Source: Flavivirga rizhaonensis (GTDB lineage Bacteria > Bacteroidota > Bacteroidia > Flavobacteriales > Flavobacteriaceae). From it: a stretch of 64,000 nt of DNA. The notes beneath the pieces are model-generated. The model was not told the DNA's origin, searched no databases, and saw only the letters and a program-made list of their open reading frames with translations. Each line of letters opens with the position of its first letter. Positions within the stretch are counted from its first letter, which is position 1. Positions 46,694 to 54,651 of the stretch are shown piece by piece. Location: NCBI RefSeq assembly GCF_004791695.1, contig NZ_SRSO01000001.1:124001-188000 (forward strand), read 5' to 3'. The position numbers and the translations under genes were made by a program.

Positions 46694-47299
46694 GTGCAAA
46701 TTAAAACAGAGTTACAACTTCGTGAGTTATATGGTTTTCCTAAGGGTAGATCCAAGGAAAAAATACTTTCTGGTTTAGAAAAACATGCTATTCATTTTAT
46801 TGAAACATCACCGTTTTTGGTTATGTCTACATGTAATAGTGAAAGCAAATTAGATGCGTCTCCAAGAGGTGGTACTCCAGGCTTTGTAAAAGTAACTAGT
46901 AATACAGAAATAGTAATTCCCGACGCTAAAGGGAATAATATTGTTGATAGTATTAGTAACATTGTAGAGACTGGTATGGTAGGTTTGTTGTTTTTAATAC
47001 CAGGTGTGGATGAAACGCTTCGTGTTAATGGTCATGCCTCTATTAGTACAGATGCTGAATATTTAGAATTATTTACTTCGGAAAGAATGTTACCAAAAGC
47101 GTGTATCGTTATCACTATTGAAGAAGTGTTTTTGCATTGTGCAAAAGCCTTTATGCGTTCTAAGTTATGGGATGAAGCATCAAAAATTGATAGAAACTCA
47201 TTCCCAACAATGGGGCAAATGTTAAAAGATCAGTTGAGATCTGATGAAGATCCAGAATCCAGAGAGGATATGATTGAACGTTACAAAAAAGACTTATAA
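46694..47299 (+). CDS. Pyridoxamine 5'-phosphate oxidase-family FMN protein (MSMEG_1061-like)
   Basis: A 201-residue flavoprotein beginning at GTG 46694; no in-frame ATG gives a full N-terminus. FIETSPFLVMSTCNSESKLDASPRGG and DGKGNNI-like IPDAKGNNIVDSISNIVETG are the FMN-binding split-barrel signature, followed by GLLFLIPGVDETLRVNGHA. The subgroup does not make pyridoxal phosphate, and its substrate is unknown. The aldo/keto reductase gene starts 9 bp downstream, so they are cotranscribed. Confidence 0.85.
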   Translation: MQIKTELQLRELYGFPKGRSKEKILSGLEKHAIHFIETSPFLVMSTCNSESKLDASPRGGTPGFVKVTSNTEIVIPDAKGNNIVDSISNIVETGMVGLLFLIPGVDETLRVNGHASISTDAEYLELFTSERMLPKACIVITIEEVFLHCAKAFMRSKLWDEASKIDRNSFPTMGQMLKDQLRSDEDPESREDMIERYKKDL

Positions 47300-47308
47300 A
47301 TTCATTTA

Positions 47309-48295
47309 ATGAAAACAAGAAAAATAGGAGATAAGGGCTTTGAGGTAAGCGAAGTTGCTTTAGGTTGTTGGCAATTAGGGGCAGATTGGGGAACCTCAAT
47401 AAATAAAGAAAATGGGTTAGCTATATTAGAAGAAGCCGTGAATAATGGCATTACTTTTTTTGATACTGCTGATATTTATGGACATGGTAAAAGTGAAAAA
47501 CTCATAGGCGAATTTTTAAATAGTACAGATAAACAAATACGAGTTGCAACAAAGTTTGGTAGAGGAGGGGATGTCTATCCAGATAAGTATTCCAAAGATG
47601 TTTTGCGTAAAGCTATTGAAAGTTCATTAAAACGTTTAGATGTTAATGCGATAGATTTACTCCAATTACACTGTGTTCCCAAGCAGTTATTGCTGGAAGA
47701 AAATATATTTGGCTGGCTTCGTGATTTAAAAGCGGAAGGTTTAATTAAAAATTTTGGAGCAAGTGTTGAAACGGTTGAAGAAGGATTAATATGCTTAAAG
47801 CAAGAAGGGTTGCTTTCGTTGCAGGTTATATATAATGTTTTTAGACAAAAATTAACTAAAGACTTATTGCCACAGGCAGAGGAAAAAGGTATAGGTATTA
47901 TTGTAAGGTTGCCATTGGCAAGTGGTTTGCTATCTGGAAAATTTAATAAAAACACGACGTTTCCAAAAGATGACCATAGAAATTACAATAGAAATGGTGA
48001 AGCCTTTAATGTAGGAGAAACGTTCGCGGGTTTACCTTTTGAAAAAGGCTTAGAATTTGTTGATACAATTTCTAATAAGATTTTACCTGAAGGTCTATCC
48101 ATGGTAGAATTAGCATTACGTTGGATTTTGGATCACCAAGCAGTTAGTTGTGTTATTCCTGGTGCTAGTTCAACGAAACAAGTTTTATCAAATGCAAAAG
48201 TCTCTAATATAGAACCTTTATCTACTGAAACACATCGTTTACTATCTAAATTGTATTCTGAAGACATACAACAATATATTCGTGGAGTCTATTAA
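47309..48295 (+). CDS. Aldo/keto reductase
   Basis: A 328-residue NADPH-dependent oxidoreductase with a TIM barrel. The catalytic tetrad is visible: Asp and Tyr in FFDTADIYGHGKSE, Lys in VATKFGRGG and His in LLQLHCVPK. The NADP-binding end VSCVIPGASSTKQVLSNA is present. The substrate is unknown. Confidence 0.9.
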   Translation: MKTRKIGDKGFEVSEVALGCWQLGADWGTSINKENGLAILEEAVNNGITFFDTADIYGHGKSEKLIGEFLNSTDKQIRVATKFGRGGDVYPDKYSKDVLRKAIESSLKRLDVNAIDLLQLHCVPKQLLLEENIFGWLRDLKAEGLIKNFGASVETVEEGLICLKQEGLLSLQVIYNVFRQKLTKDLLPQAEEKGIGIIVRLPLASGLLSGKFNKNTTFPKDDHRNYNRNGEAFNVGETFAGLPFEKGLEFVDTISNKILPEGLSMVELALRWILDHQAVSCVIPGASSTKQVLSNAKVSNIEPLSTETHRLLSKLYSEDIQQYIRGVY

Positions 48296-48307
48296 CTTCA
48301 AAATCTT

Positions 48308-48315
48308 TATATTTG
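48308..48315 (+). promoter_or_regulatory. -7 promoter element ahead of the cobalamin riboswitch
   Basis: TATATTTG, 8 bp before the first base of the riboswitch P1 stem, so transcription would begin almost exactly at the aptamer. A -33 TTTG is not obvious. Confidence 0.5.
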
Positions 48316-48322
48316 AGTATTA

Positions 48323-48430
48323 TTTAAAGGTTTAGCTCATGCTAAATAATAAGGAATTGTGTTAAAATCACAAGCTGTCGCGCAACTGTAAGTAATATAA
48401 AATATTATGAGCCAGATACTTTCCTTTAAA
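48323..48430 (+). promoter_or_regulatory. Cobalamin (B12) riboswitch aptamer, compact form
   Basis: P1 is formed by TTTAAAGG (48323-48330) and CCTTTAAA (48423-48430). P3 is TTTAGC-tcat-GCTAAA. The conserved core AAGGAATTGTGTTAAAATCA contains a small TTGTG/CACAA stem, followed by the B12-box-type CGCAACTGTAAG, a short TAATAT/ATATTA stem in place of the long P6 arm, and GAGCCAGATAC. These are hallmarks of the cobalamin riboswitch; the short arm suggests a small (class II-like) variant. It is 28 bp after the aldo/keto reductase stop and leads into the PAS gene at 48557. Confidence 0.88.
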
Positions 48431-48466
48431 AAATGACAAACGTGCTTTCGCGATAAAAGGCAAGTC

Positions 48467-48534
48467 AAGACTTTCATAGTTACAACATGCTTAATTAAAT
48501 TAAGAAATGTTGGAGTCTTTGCTTCTTTATTTCT
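48467..48534 (+). terminator. Probable expression platform of the riboswitch
   Basis: AAGACT (48467-48472) pairs with AGTCTT (48514-48519). Inside, CAACAT and CTTAATT pair with AATTAAG and ATGTTG, making a long stem. The following stretch TGCTTCTTTATTTCTC is T-rich but interrupted, so this is a plausible terminator or ribosome-site sequestering element. Confidence 0.55.
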
Positions 48535-48556
48535 CAGCACAAAAAATACAGAAGCA

Positions 48557-49048
48557 ATGAAAAAGAAATCACAAACATTACAAGGACCTTTAAAATGCTG
48601 GGATATTTACTCGATGCATTTAGCAAAACAAGCTACTAACTTTAATAAGCAGATAGAAATTGAAACCTTAAAGATTTTCAAGAATAAGTTTAATTGGTTT
48701 CTTGATATTGAAGCATTAATCACCAATAATCAATTTGAAGCTTTAGTGCTTACCAATTTTGAACAAGAAATTCAATGGGTAAACAAAGGTTTTACAAAAA
48801 TGACAGGGTATTCCTTTAAATATACCATAGGAAAGACACCTAATTTTTTGCAAGGTAAAAATACATCTCCCACAACTTTAAATAATATGCGTAACTATTT
48901 AAAAAGAGGCACTCATTTTAAAGAAAGTATTGTAAACTATAGAAAAAATGGAGAGATGTATAATTGTAGTATTGAAGTCTATCCACTAAGAGATGGTAAT
49001 AATACGATTACACACCTTTTAGCTTTAGAAAAAGAGGTTAGGTTTTAA
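48557..49048 (+). CDS. Small LOV-like PAS protein without the photoactive cysteine
   Basis: A 163-residue soluble protein with an N-terminal helical part (1-55) and one PAS domain (about 58-160). NKGFTKMTGYSFKYTIGK and NFLQGKNTS follow the LOV pattern (N..F...TGY...G.NCRFLQG...), but the FMN-adduct cysteine position is Pro95 (GKTPNFLQG). FMN could still bind without forming the adduct. There is no output domain, so it would act by partner binding. It is the first gene after the cobalamin riboswitch. Role unknown. Confidence 0.8.
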   Translation: MKKKSQTLQGPLKCWDIYSMHLAKQATNFNKQIEIETLKIFKNKFNWFLDIEALITNNQFEALVLTNFEQEIQWVNKGFTKMTGYSFKYTIGKTPNFLQGKNTSPTTLNNMRNYLKRGTHFKESIVNYRKNGEMYNCSIEVYPLRDGNNTITHLLALEKEVRF

Positions 49049-49055
49049 CTAACAC

Positions 49056-49940
49056 CTATTTTATTGGGATATAAAACTCTGTTTTTAGTTTATGAGGTTT
49101 TACACGCTCTGGGTTGCTAATGTATTTTTCTCTAACAATTTCATCACGCAATTCGTAGTCGTTATTTAACAACCATTCATTAAAAATATAATTGTATACG
49201 TCTTGGAAAAATTCATAACTACCTTGATATAAAAATACTGCAAACTTACCGCCTTTAAGGATTTTAGTCCCAATGTCTCCTGAAGCTTTAGCGTCTTTAA
49301 GGATTACTAAGCAAGAGTCGTATCTTATTTTATCTTCGTCTGTTACTTTTGGATCATCATATGGTAAACCTATATGTTCAATCCCTGCTGTAAATAACTT
49401 TTGTTCTTTTACCAGTCCCCAAAGCTTTTGCCATGAATCTGTATAATCTAATGTTTTATATGGCCCCTGCATACGAATGTAGATACATTTTTTATCTTCT
49501 AAATCTAGAATTTTAGGCTTTTTGATGTTTAAACTTTGACTGTTTTCGGTACTGGACATTGTTCCCATGATGTTCGATTTTTTAATTGTGAATAATTTGT
49601 TTTTGCGATACGCGGTTGGAGATACTCCAAAATGATTTTTAAACTTTTTAGATAATGACGAAGGTGTTTCAAAACCAACATTATAGGCAATGCTTTCAAT
49701 ATCTAAAGACGTATAGCGGATCATTTTTGCAGCCGTTTCTACACGTATTCTAGAAATGTATGCTCCAATGGGTTCTCCTAAAAGCGCTCTACTAATACGA
49801 TGAAAATGAAACGGTGAAAAATGTGAGATCTCTGCCAGCATTTTTATGTCTATTTTGCTATCTAAATTACTGTGAATGTATTCTACAATAACATTTAGTT
49901 TTTGTTCATAAAAAGCTTTGTTGGTTTGTTTTAGTGTCAT
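49056..49940 (-). CDS. AraC-family regulator with GyrI-like effector domain
   Basis: A 294-residue regulator: an AraC double HTH (about 10-112, ISHFSPFHFHRISRALLGEPIGAYISRIR and IAYNVGFETPSSLSKKFKNHFGVSPTAYRK), then a GyrI-like/SOUL-like effector-binding domain (about 140-294, IRMQGPYKTLDYTDSW ... FAVFLYQGSYEFFQDVYNYIFNEW). It probably binds a small hydrophobic or drug-like molecule, as Rob and SbmC-type proteins do. It is convergent with the PAS gene (7 bp apart). Confidence 0.9.
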   Translation of the reverse strand: MTLKQTNKAFYEQKLNVIVEYIHSNLDSKIDIKMLAEISHFSPFHFHRISRALLGEPIGAYISRIRVETAAKMIRYTSLDIESIAYNVGFETPSSLSKKFKNHFGVSPTAYRKNKLFTIKKSNIMGTMSSTENSQSLNIKKPKILDLEDKKCIYIRMQGPYKTLDYTDSWQKLWGLVKEQKLFTAGIEHIGLPYDDPKVTDEDKIRYDSCLVILKDAKASGDIGTKILKGGKFAVFLYQGSYEFFQDVYNYIFNEWLLNNDYELRDEIVREKYISNPERVKPHKLKTEFYIPIK

Positions 49941-50287
49941 TTTTAAAGTATTGATTAAATACTATTTAACATTTATACTTATCGTAATAAAATGTCCTTT
50001 TTTCCTTTCTATTTCATTATAAAAAGAAACCATAACTTAGGCTATGCTTTGGTTTTCTAATTCATATAAAGAAAAAAATCATCATTTTCTTTTTACGCTA
50101 ACTACAAATATTAAATAGTATGGCAAATGTATTCACTATTCAAGATATAAACTTTTCCAAACTTGCTAGATTATTATCCATAATTGAATGAATTTAACAA
50201 TTATTAAATTTATTTTGTAACTTATTATGGCTTCTATACGTCTTACTTTTAATTTAGAATAAACCCATTCATCTAAAATGTTAGCAT
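49941..50287. other. Divergent intergenic region
   Basis: 347 bp between the AraC-type gene (-) and the serine hydrolase (+). One imperfect hairpin is seen (AGAAACC at about 50026 with GGTTTTCT at about 50054, inner CATA/TATG). No supported gene or clear promoter element. Confidence 0.4.
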
Positions 50288-52048
50288 ATGAAATCAAATT
50301 CAAATTATCAATTGTTTAAAAATGGTACATTACTACTTTCTTTATTATTAATATGTAATATATGTTTTGCTCAAACCAAAGTAGAGCAAATCGACAAGTT
50401 AATAAGTATGTATGGAGCTTATGGTAAGTTTAATGGGTCTGTGTTAGTATCAGACCATGGAAAGGTTATTTATAAAAAAGGATTTGGTATGGCAAATATG
50501 GAATGGGATATTCCTAACAAGCCCAATACAAAACATCGTTTGGGTTCTATCACTAAACAGTTTACGGCAATGCTCATATTACAATTGGCAGCTGATGGAA
50601 AATTAGATTTACAAGAACCCATTACTAAATATCTACCAGATTATCCAAAAAAAACCGGAGATAAGATAACCACACATCATTTACTTACGCATACGTCTGG
50701 AATACCAAACTATACCTCATTTCCTAAGTTTTTCCAAGAAGAAAGTCGTAATCCATACACACCCAATGAGTTTGTGAAAAAATTTGCGGATAAAGCATTA
50801 GATTTTTCACCTGGTGAAAAATTTAGTTACAGTAACTCAGGGTATTTTCTTTTAGGTGTTATAGTTGAGAAATTATCTGGAAAAACCTATGAACAAATGC
50901 TTCATGATAAAATCTTTATACCATTAAACATGAATGAATCTGGTTACGATAATCATAGTGATATTTTGAAAAACAGAGCTACAGGCTATGAAAACAGAGG
51001 TAATAAGTTTATAAATTCGAATTATTTGGATATGTCTATTCCTTATGCGGCTGGGTCTATGTATTCAACTGTTGAAGATTTGTATAAATGGGATCAGGCT
51101 TTGTATACCAATACCATACTATCAAAAGACTATATGGATATGTATTTTAAGCCTTATATATCTGCTTTTGGTAATAGCCATTATGCATATGGGTGGGGTG
51201 TTGGCTATAATAAAATAGGTAAATCTGCCGATAGTATTTATACCATAGGCCATGGCGGTGGTATTAATGGATTTAACACCAACATTTCCAGAGCACCATC
51301 TGATAAATCTTTGGTTGTGCTTTTAAATAATACAGGACGAGCACCACTTAATCAAATGACTAGGGCCATTAGAGGTATTATGTATGGCAAAGATTATAAA
51401 TTGCCCAAAAAATCGGTAGCCAATGAGGTGTTAGGTGTTATAGAGGAAAAAGGTATTGATGCCGGAATAACACATTACAATACCATTAAAGATTCTGAAA
51501 CTTATAGTTTAAGAGAAAATGAAATGAATGGAATTGGTTACCAGCTTATGAGTTCTGGTAAAGTAGAAGCAGCAGCAAAAGTATTTAAACTAAATATCGA
51601 TGCGTTTCCTAAATCATCAAATGCCTATGATAGCTATGGAGAAGCGCTTATGAATTTAGAGAAGAACGATCTAGCGATAGAGAACTATAAGAAATCTGTA
51701 GAGTTAAACCCTAACAATCAAAATGCCATTGGTTATTTAAAGAAATTGGGAGTAGATGTTAGTGATTTAGTAAAAGAAGCGGTTGTACCTGATGCTATTT
51801 TGGAAACCTACGTAGGAAAATATCAACTCATGCCTAGTTTCATTATAACTATTACTAAAGAAGGCAGCCAATTAAAAGCACAAGCTACAGGACAACCGAT
51901 AGCTGATATTTTTCCGAAGTCTGAAAATGTATTTTACTTAAAAGTGGTAAATGCGCAATTGACTTTTAATAAGAATGATGAAGGTAAAGTATTTAGTGTT
52001 AATCTTTTACAAGGTGGGCGAGAGATTACTGGTAAAAAGATAGAGTAA
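50288..52048 (+). CDS. Secreted class C beta-lactamase-family serine hydrolase with TPR
   Basis: A 586-residue protein with an N-terminal signal segment (about 1-28). The catalytic core (30-370) has SITK (Ser87, Lys90), YSN (Tyr181-Ser-Asn183) and HGG (His322), the penicillin-binding-protein/AmpC-type triad. A TPR motif pair follows (about 443-485: AYDSYGEALMNLEKNDLAIENYKKS) and then a beta domain like the lipocalin-type tails of these proteins. Likely a D-stereospecific peptidase or esterase in the periplasm rather than a resistance beta-lactamase. Substrate unknown. Confidence 0.9.
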   Translation: MKSNSNYQLFKNGTLLLSLLLICNICFAQTKVEQIDKLISMYGAYGKFNGSVLVSDHGKVIYKKGFGMANMEWDIPNKPNTKHRLGSITKQFTAMLILQLAADGKLDLQEPITKYLPDYPKKTGDKITTHHLLTHTSGIPNYTSFPKFFQEESRNPYTPNEFVKKFADKALDFSPGEKFSYSNSGYFLLGVIVEKLSGKTYEQMLHDKIFIPLNMNESGYDNHSDILKNRATGYENRGNKFINSNYLDMSIPYAAGSMYSTVEDLYKWDQALYTNTILSKDYMDMYFKPYISAFGNSHYAYGWGVGYNKIGKSADSIYTIGHGGGINGFNTNISRAPSDKSLVVLLNNTGRAPLNQMTRAIRGIMYGKDYKLPKKSVANEVLGVIEEKGIDAGITHYNTIKDSETYSLRENEMNGIGYQLMSSGKVEAAAKVFKLNIDAFPKSSNAYDSYGEALMNLEKNDLAIENYKKSVELNPNNQNAIGYLKKLGVDVSDLVKEAVVPDAILETYVGKYQLMPSFIITITKEGSQLKAQATGQPIADIFPKSENVFYLKVVNAQLTFNKNDEGKVFSVNLLQGGREITGKKIE

Positions 52049-52095
52049 TAAAATACCCCGTATTGTCGCATGGACGTTTAAGTGAAAAATGTTAG

Positions 52096-52175
52096 TTACG
52101 AGGAAGTATGTAATTTTTATTTACTGTAGTAATCTTTATAATCTGAAGAGATTACTACGTCGTACCCCCTCGTAA
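52096..52175. terminator. Nested hairpin between convergent genes
   Basis: Outer arms TTACGAGG (52096-52103) and CCTCGTAA (52168-52175), inner arms GTAGTAATCT (52126-52135) and AGATTACTAC (52149-52158), all perfect. Located between the serine hydrolase (+) and the DUF2490 gene (-). It may end both transcripts, although no long T-run follows. Confidence 0.5.
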
Positions 52176-52187
52176 TGGCATAAATGT

Positions 52188-52868
52188 TTAAGCTTTTTTC
52201 TTTCTATGATCCGTTTTAATAAATAAACTTACTTGTAATCTGTGTAAATTTAGGTCGTTTATAAAACGATACATATAGCCTAATTGTAAATTACAAGATT
52301 TATTAAGATTTATACCAAGAGCACCGTAAAGCCTGTTTTCTGAAAAGAAGTCTTTTTCAAGATGAAAAAGGACTTCATTATTTGCACGAATGAAAAGTGT
52401 TTTGTTTAGATTAATTTTTGTTCCTAATCGATATCTTAATCTATTTTTTGATGAGTGGCCTACCCTAAGATTAAATAAACGCTGCTCAAGTCTTAATCGA
52501 TGATCTATAGGTAAATTACTTAACTTATGTTTATAGGCAATTTGCTCAGATATTCTGTATTCATATACATGTCTGCCATCTAGACCTTGAATACTTCTAT
52601 CAATGTCTAAAAAACTATAGCCTAGTTCAACTTTTAGTTTATTATTTATGTGATAATTTATACCTCCTTTAAGGAGCAATAAATTAAAATTTGTTGTTGG
52701 CTCATAAGCCCAGATTTGTCCACCAGCAACTATGCTTATTTTGTTTGATATTCTGTGGTTTCCAAAGTAAGTGTACCAGGCACCTAATTCGTCTTCTGGT
52801 GAAGTTTGTGAGTGACTTAAAGAAATAGTAAGTAAAAAAATAAATGTTGTTAAGTAATGTTTCATCAT
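52188..52868 (-). CDS. DUF2490-family outer-membrane-type protein
   Basis: A 226-residue protein, started at ATG 52868 so that the signal peptide (MMKHYLTTFIFLLTISLSHS) is N-terminal; an in-frame ATG at 52919 adds 17 residues. The mature part is a series of amphipathic strands with aromatic girdles (GAWYTYFGNHRIS, LRLEQRL, RLRYRLGTKINLN, LQLGYMYRF), matching DUF2490, a small predicted beta-barrel. Function unknown. Confidence 0.8.
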   Translation of the reverse strand: MMKHYLTTFIFLLTISLSHSQTSPEDELGAWYTYFGNHRISNKISIVAGGQIWAYEPTTNFNLLLLKGGINYHINNKLKVELGYSFLDIDRSIQGLDGRHVYEYRISEQIAYKHKLSNLPIDHRLRLEQRLFNLRVGHSSKNRLRYRLGTKINLNKTLFIRANNEVLFHLEKDFFSENRLYGALGINLNKSCNLQLGYMYRFINDLNLHRLQVSLFIKTDHRKKKA

Positions 52869-52941
52869 TTTGAGTTTGAGAAATAAGATCTCTAGTATTA
52901 CATTTTGTAGTACTTTCAATCTATATAAAAATCAGTAATAT

Positions 52942-52969
52942 AAAAGGAGCTCTTTTCGAGCCCCTTTTT
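52942..52969 (-). terminator. Terminator of pckA
   Basis: AAAAGG-a-GCTC (52942-52952) pairs with GAGC-c-CCTTTT (52958-52968) around a short loop, just downstream of the pckA stop on the minus strand and followed there by a T-rich end. Confidence 0.7.
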
Positions 52970-52987
52970 AGGTTAAATAAGAATCTA

Positions 52988-54625
52988 TTAAAAGTGTTCG
53001 TGTAAGTGATGATGTTCATCAATTAGTGGGCCACCTTCAATGATTTGTTCAGATGCTTGACCTGCAAATTTTTCAAAGTTTAAGTGGAATGAGTGAGCTA
53101 ACTGAATAGCTTTGCCAATATAAGCTCCTTTTTGTAACCAAGTGTTCATAGGGTCTAATATTTCAGAAGGAACTCCTGGGCAATATTTAGGCATATATAA
53201 ACCAAAAATAAAATTTTGTTCATAATCTACATTATCCAAGTCACCATTAAGTATTCCAGTAATCATAGCTCTTGTATATTTTAATTTTATCCGGGATCCA
53301 ACACCGTAAGGCCCTGCGCTCCATCCAGTATTGATTAACCATACATTTACACCAGCTTCTTGCATTTTCTTGCTTAACATTTCACCATAAACAGCTGGAT
53401 GTAATGGCATAAATGGCTCTCCAAAACAGGCAGAGAAAGAAGGTACCGGTTCTGTAATACCTGCTTCTGTTCCTGCAACTTTAGCCGTATAGCCAGAAAT
53501 AAAGTGATAAGCAGCCTGTCCTGGTGTTAATTTTGATACTGGCGGTAATACACCAAAAGCATCACATGTTAAAAAGAATATATTTTTTGGGTTGTTTGCA
53601 TAAAGTGTTTCTTGAATGTTATCAATGTGATAAATAGGGTAGCTAACACGAGTATTTTGAGTAATGCTACTATCTTTATAATCTACTTCACCATTATCTT
53701 TAAATATTACATTTTCTAATAAAGCTCCTGGTTTAATGGCTCTAAAAATATCTGGTTCTTTTTCTTCAGTTAAATCAATAACTTTTGCATAACAGCCACC
53801 TTCAAAATTGAAAATAGTGTTATCTGCTGTCCATCCATGCTCATCATCACCAATTAGTTTTCTGTCTGGGTCTGCGGATAATGTTGTTTTTCCAGTTCCG
53901 GAAAGCCCAAAGAAAATAGCTGTATTTCCATATTTCCCAACATTTGCAGAACAATGCATTGGTAATACGTTTTTCTCAACAGGTAAAATCATATTTAGTG
54001 CAGAGAAAATTCCTTTTTTTATTTCACCCGTATAAGCAGATCCTCCTACTAAAGCTATTTTTTGAGTAAAATTGATAATTGAAAAGTTCCCTTGACGTAT
54101 GCCGTAAGCTTTTGGGTCTGGACAAACATAGCCAGGTGCACAAAGGACTAACCAATCTTCTTTAAAATTCTCTAATTCTTTTTCACTAGGCCTTAAAAAC
54201 ATGTTGTAAACAAATAAATTAGACCAAGGTAATTCGGTTATCGTTCTAATATTTGTCCTAAATTCTGGTTCTGCACATACATAGCCATCTCTTGCATAAA
54301 TTTCTTTACCAGAAAGATAGTTTGTAACTTCATTTTTAAGCTTTTCGAAATTTTTTGGGGATATTGGTTTATTCGTTTTTCCCCACCAAACCTTGTCGGC
54401 AGTGTAATTATCTTTCACCAGAAAACGATCTTGAGGAGATCGTCCTGTAAATTTTCCTGTGTTAATAGCAAGTGTACCATTTGAAGTTTCTTTCCCCATG
54501 CCTTTGTCAACGGTAATCTGTTGAAGCTTCTCTGGAGATAAATTCCAATTCACTTTCACGTCTTTCAAGCCATACTGTTCTAAAACGGTATGCTTAACTG
54601 TTGTTGCATCTTTCATTTTTTTCAA
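52988..54625 (-). CDS. pckA: Phosphoenolpyruvate carboxykinase (ATP)
   Basis: A 545-residue gluconeogenic enzyme converting oxaloacetate and ATP to PEP, CO2 and ADP. FTGRSPQDRFLVKD (substrate loop), FFGLSGTGKTTLSADP (P-loop, residues 239-253), LIGDDEHGW (metal-binding Asp) and NTRVSYPIYHIDN are all present. Second in-frame ATG at residue 4. It lies 26 bp downstream of an SLC13-type transporter on the same strand, so a C4-dicarboxylate link is possible. Confidence 0.96.
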   Translation of the reverse strand: MKKMKDATTVKHTVLEQYGLKDVKVNWNLSPEKLQQITVDKGMGKETSNGTLAINTGKFTGRSPQDRFLVKDNYTADKVWWGKTNKPISPKNFEKLKNEVTNYLSGKEIYARDGYVCAEPEFRTNIRTITELPWSNLFVYNMFLRPSEKELENFKEDWLVLCAPGYVCPDPKAYGIRQGNFSIINFTQKIALVGGSAYTGEIKKGIFSALNMILPVEKNVLPMHCSANVGKYGNTAIFFGLSGTGKTTLSADPDRKLIGDDEHGWTADNTIFNFEGGCYAKVIDLTEEKEPDIFRAIKPGALLENVIFKDNGEVDYKDSSITQNTRVSYPIYHIDNIQETLYANNPKNIFFLTCDAFGVLPPVSKLTPGQAAYHFISGYTAKVAGTEAGITEPVPSFSACFGEPFMPLHPAVYGEMLSKKMQEAGVNVWLINTGWSAGPYGVGSRIKLKYTRAMITGILNGDLDNVDYEQNFIFGLYMPKYCPGVPSEILDPMNTWLQKGAYIGKAIQLAHSFHLNFEKFAGQASEQIIEGGPLIDEHHHLHEHF

Positions 54626-54651
54626 TTTTAAGGTTACTACTAATAGTTTCT

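Noticed and set aside
48337..48540. 67-residue minus-strand frame
   Set aside because: It is antisense to the cobalamin riboswitch and its platform, whose conserved RNA motifs account for the sequence.
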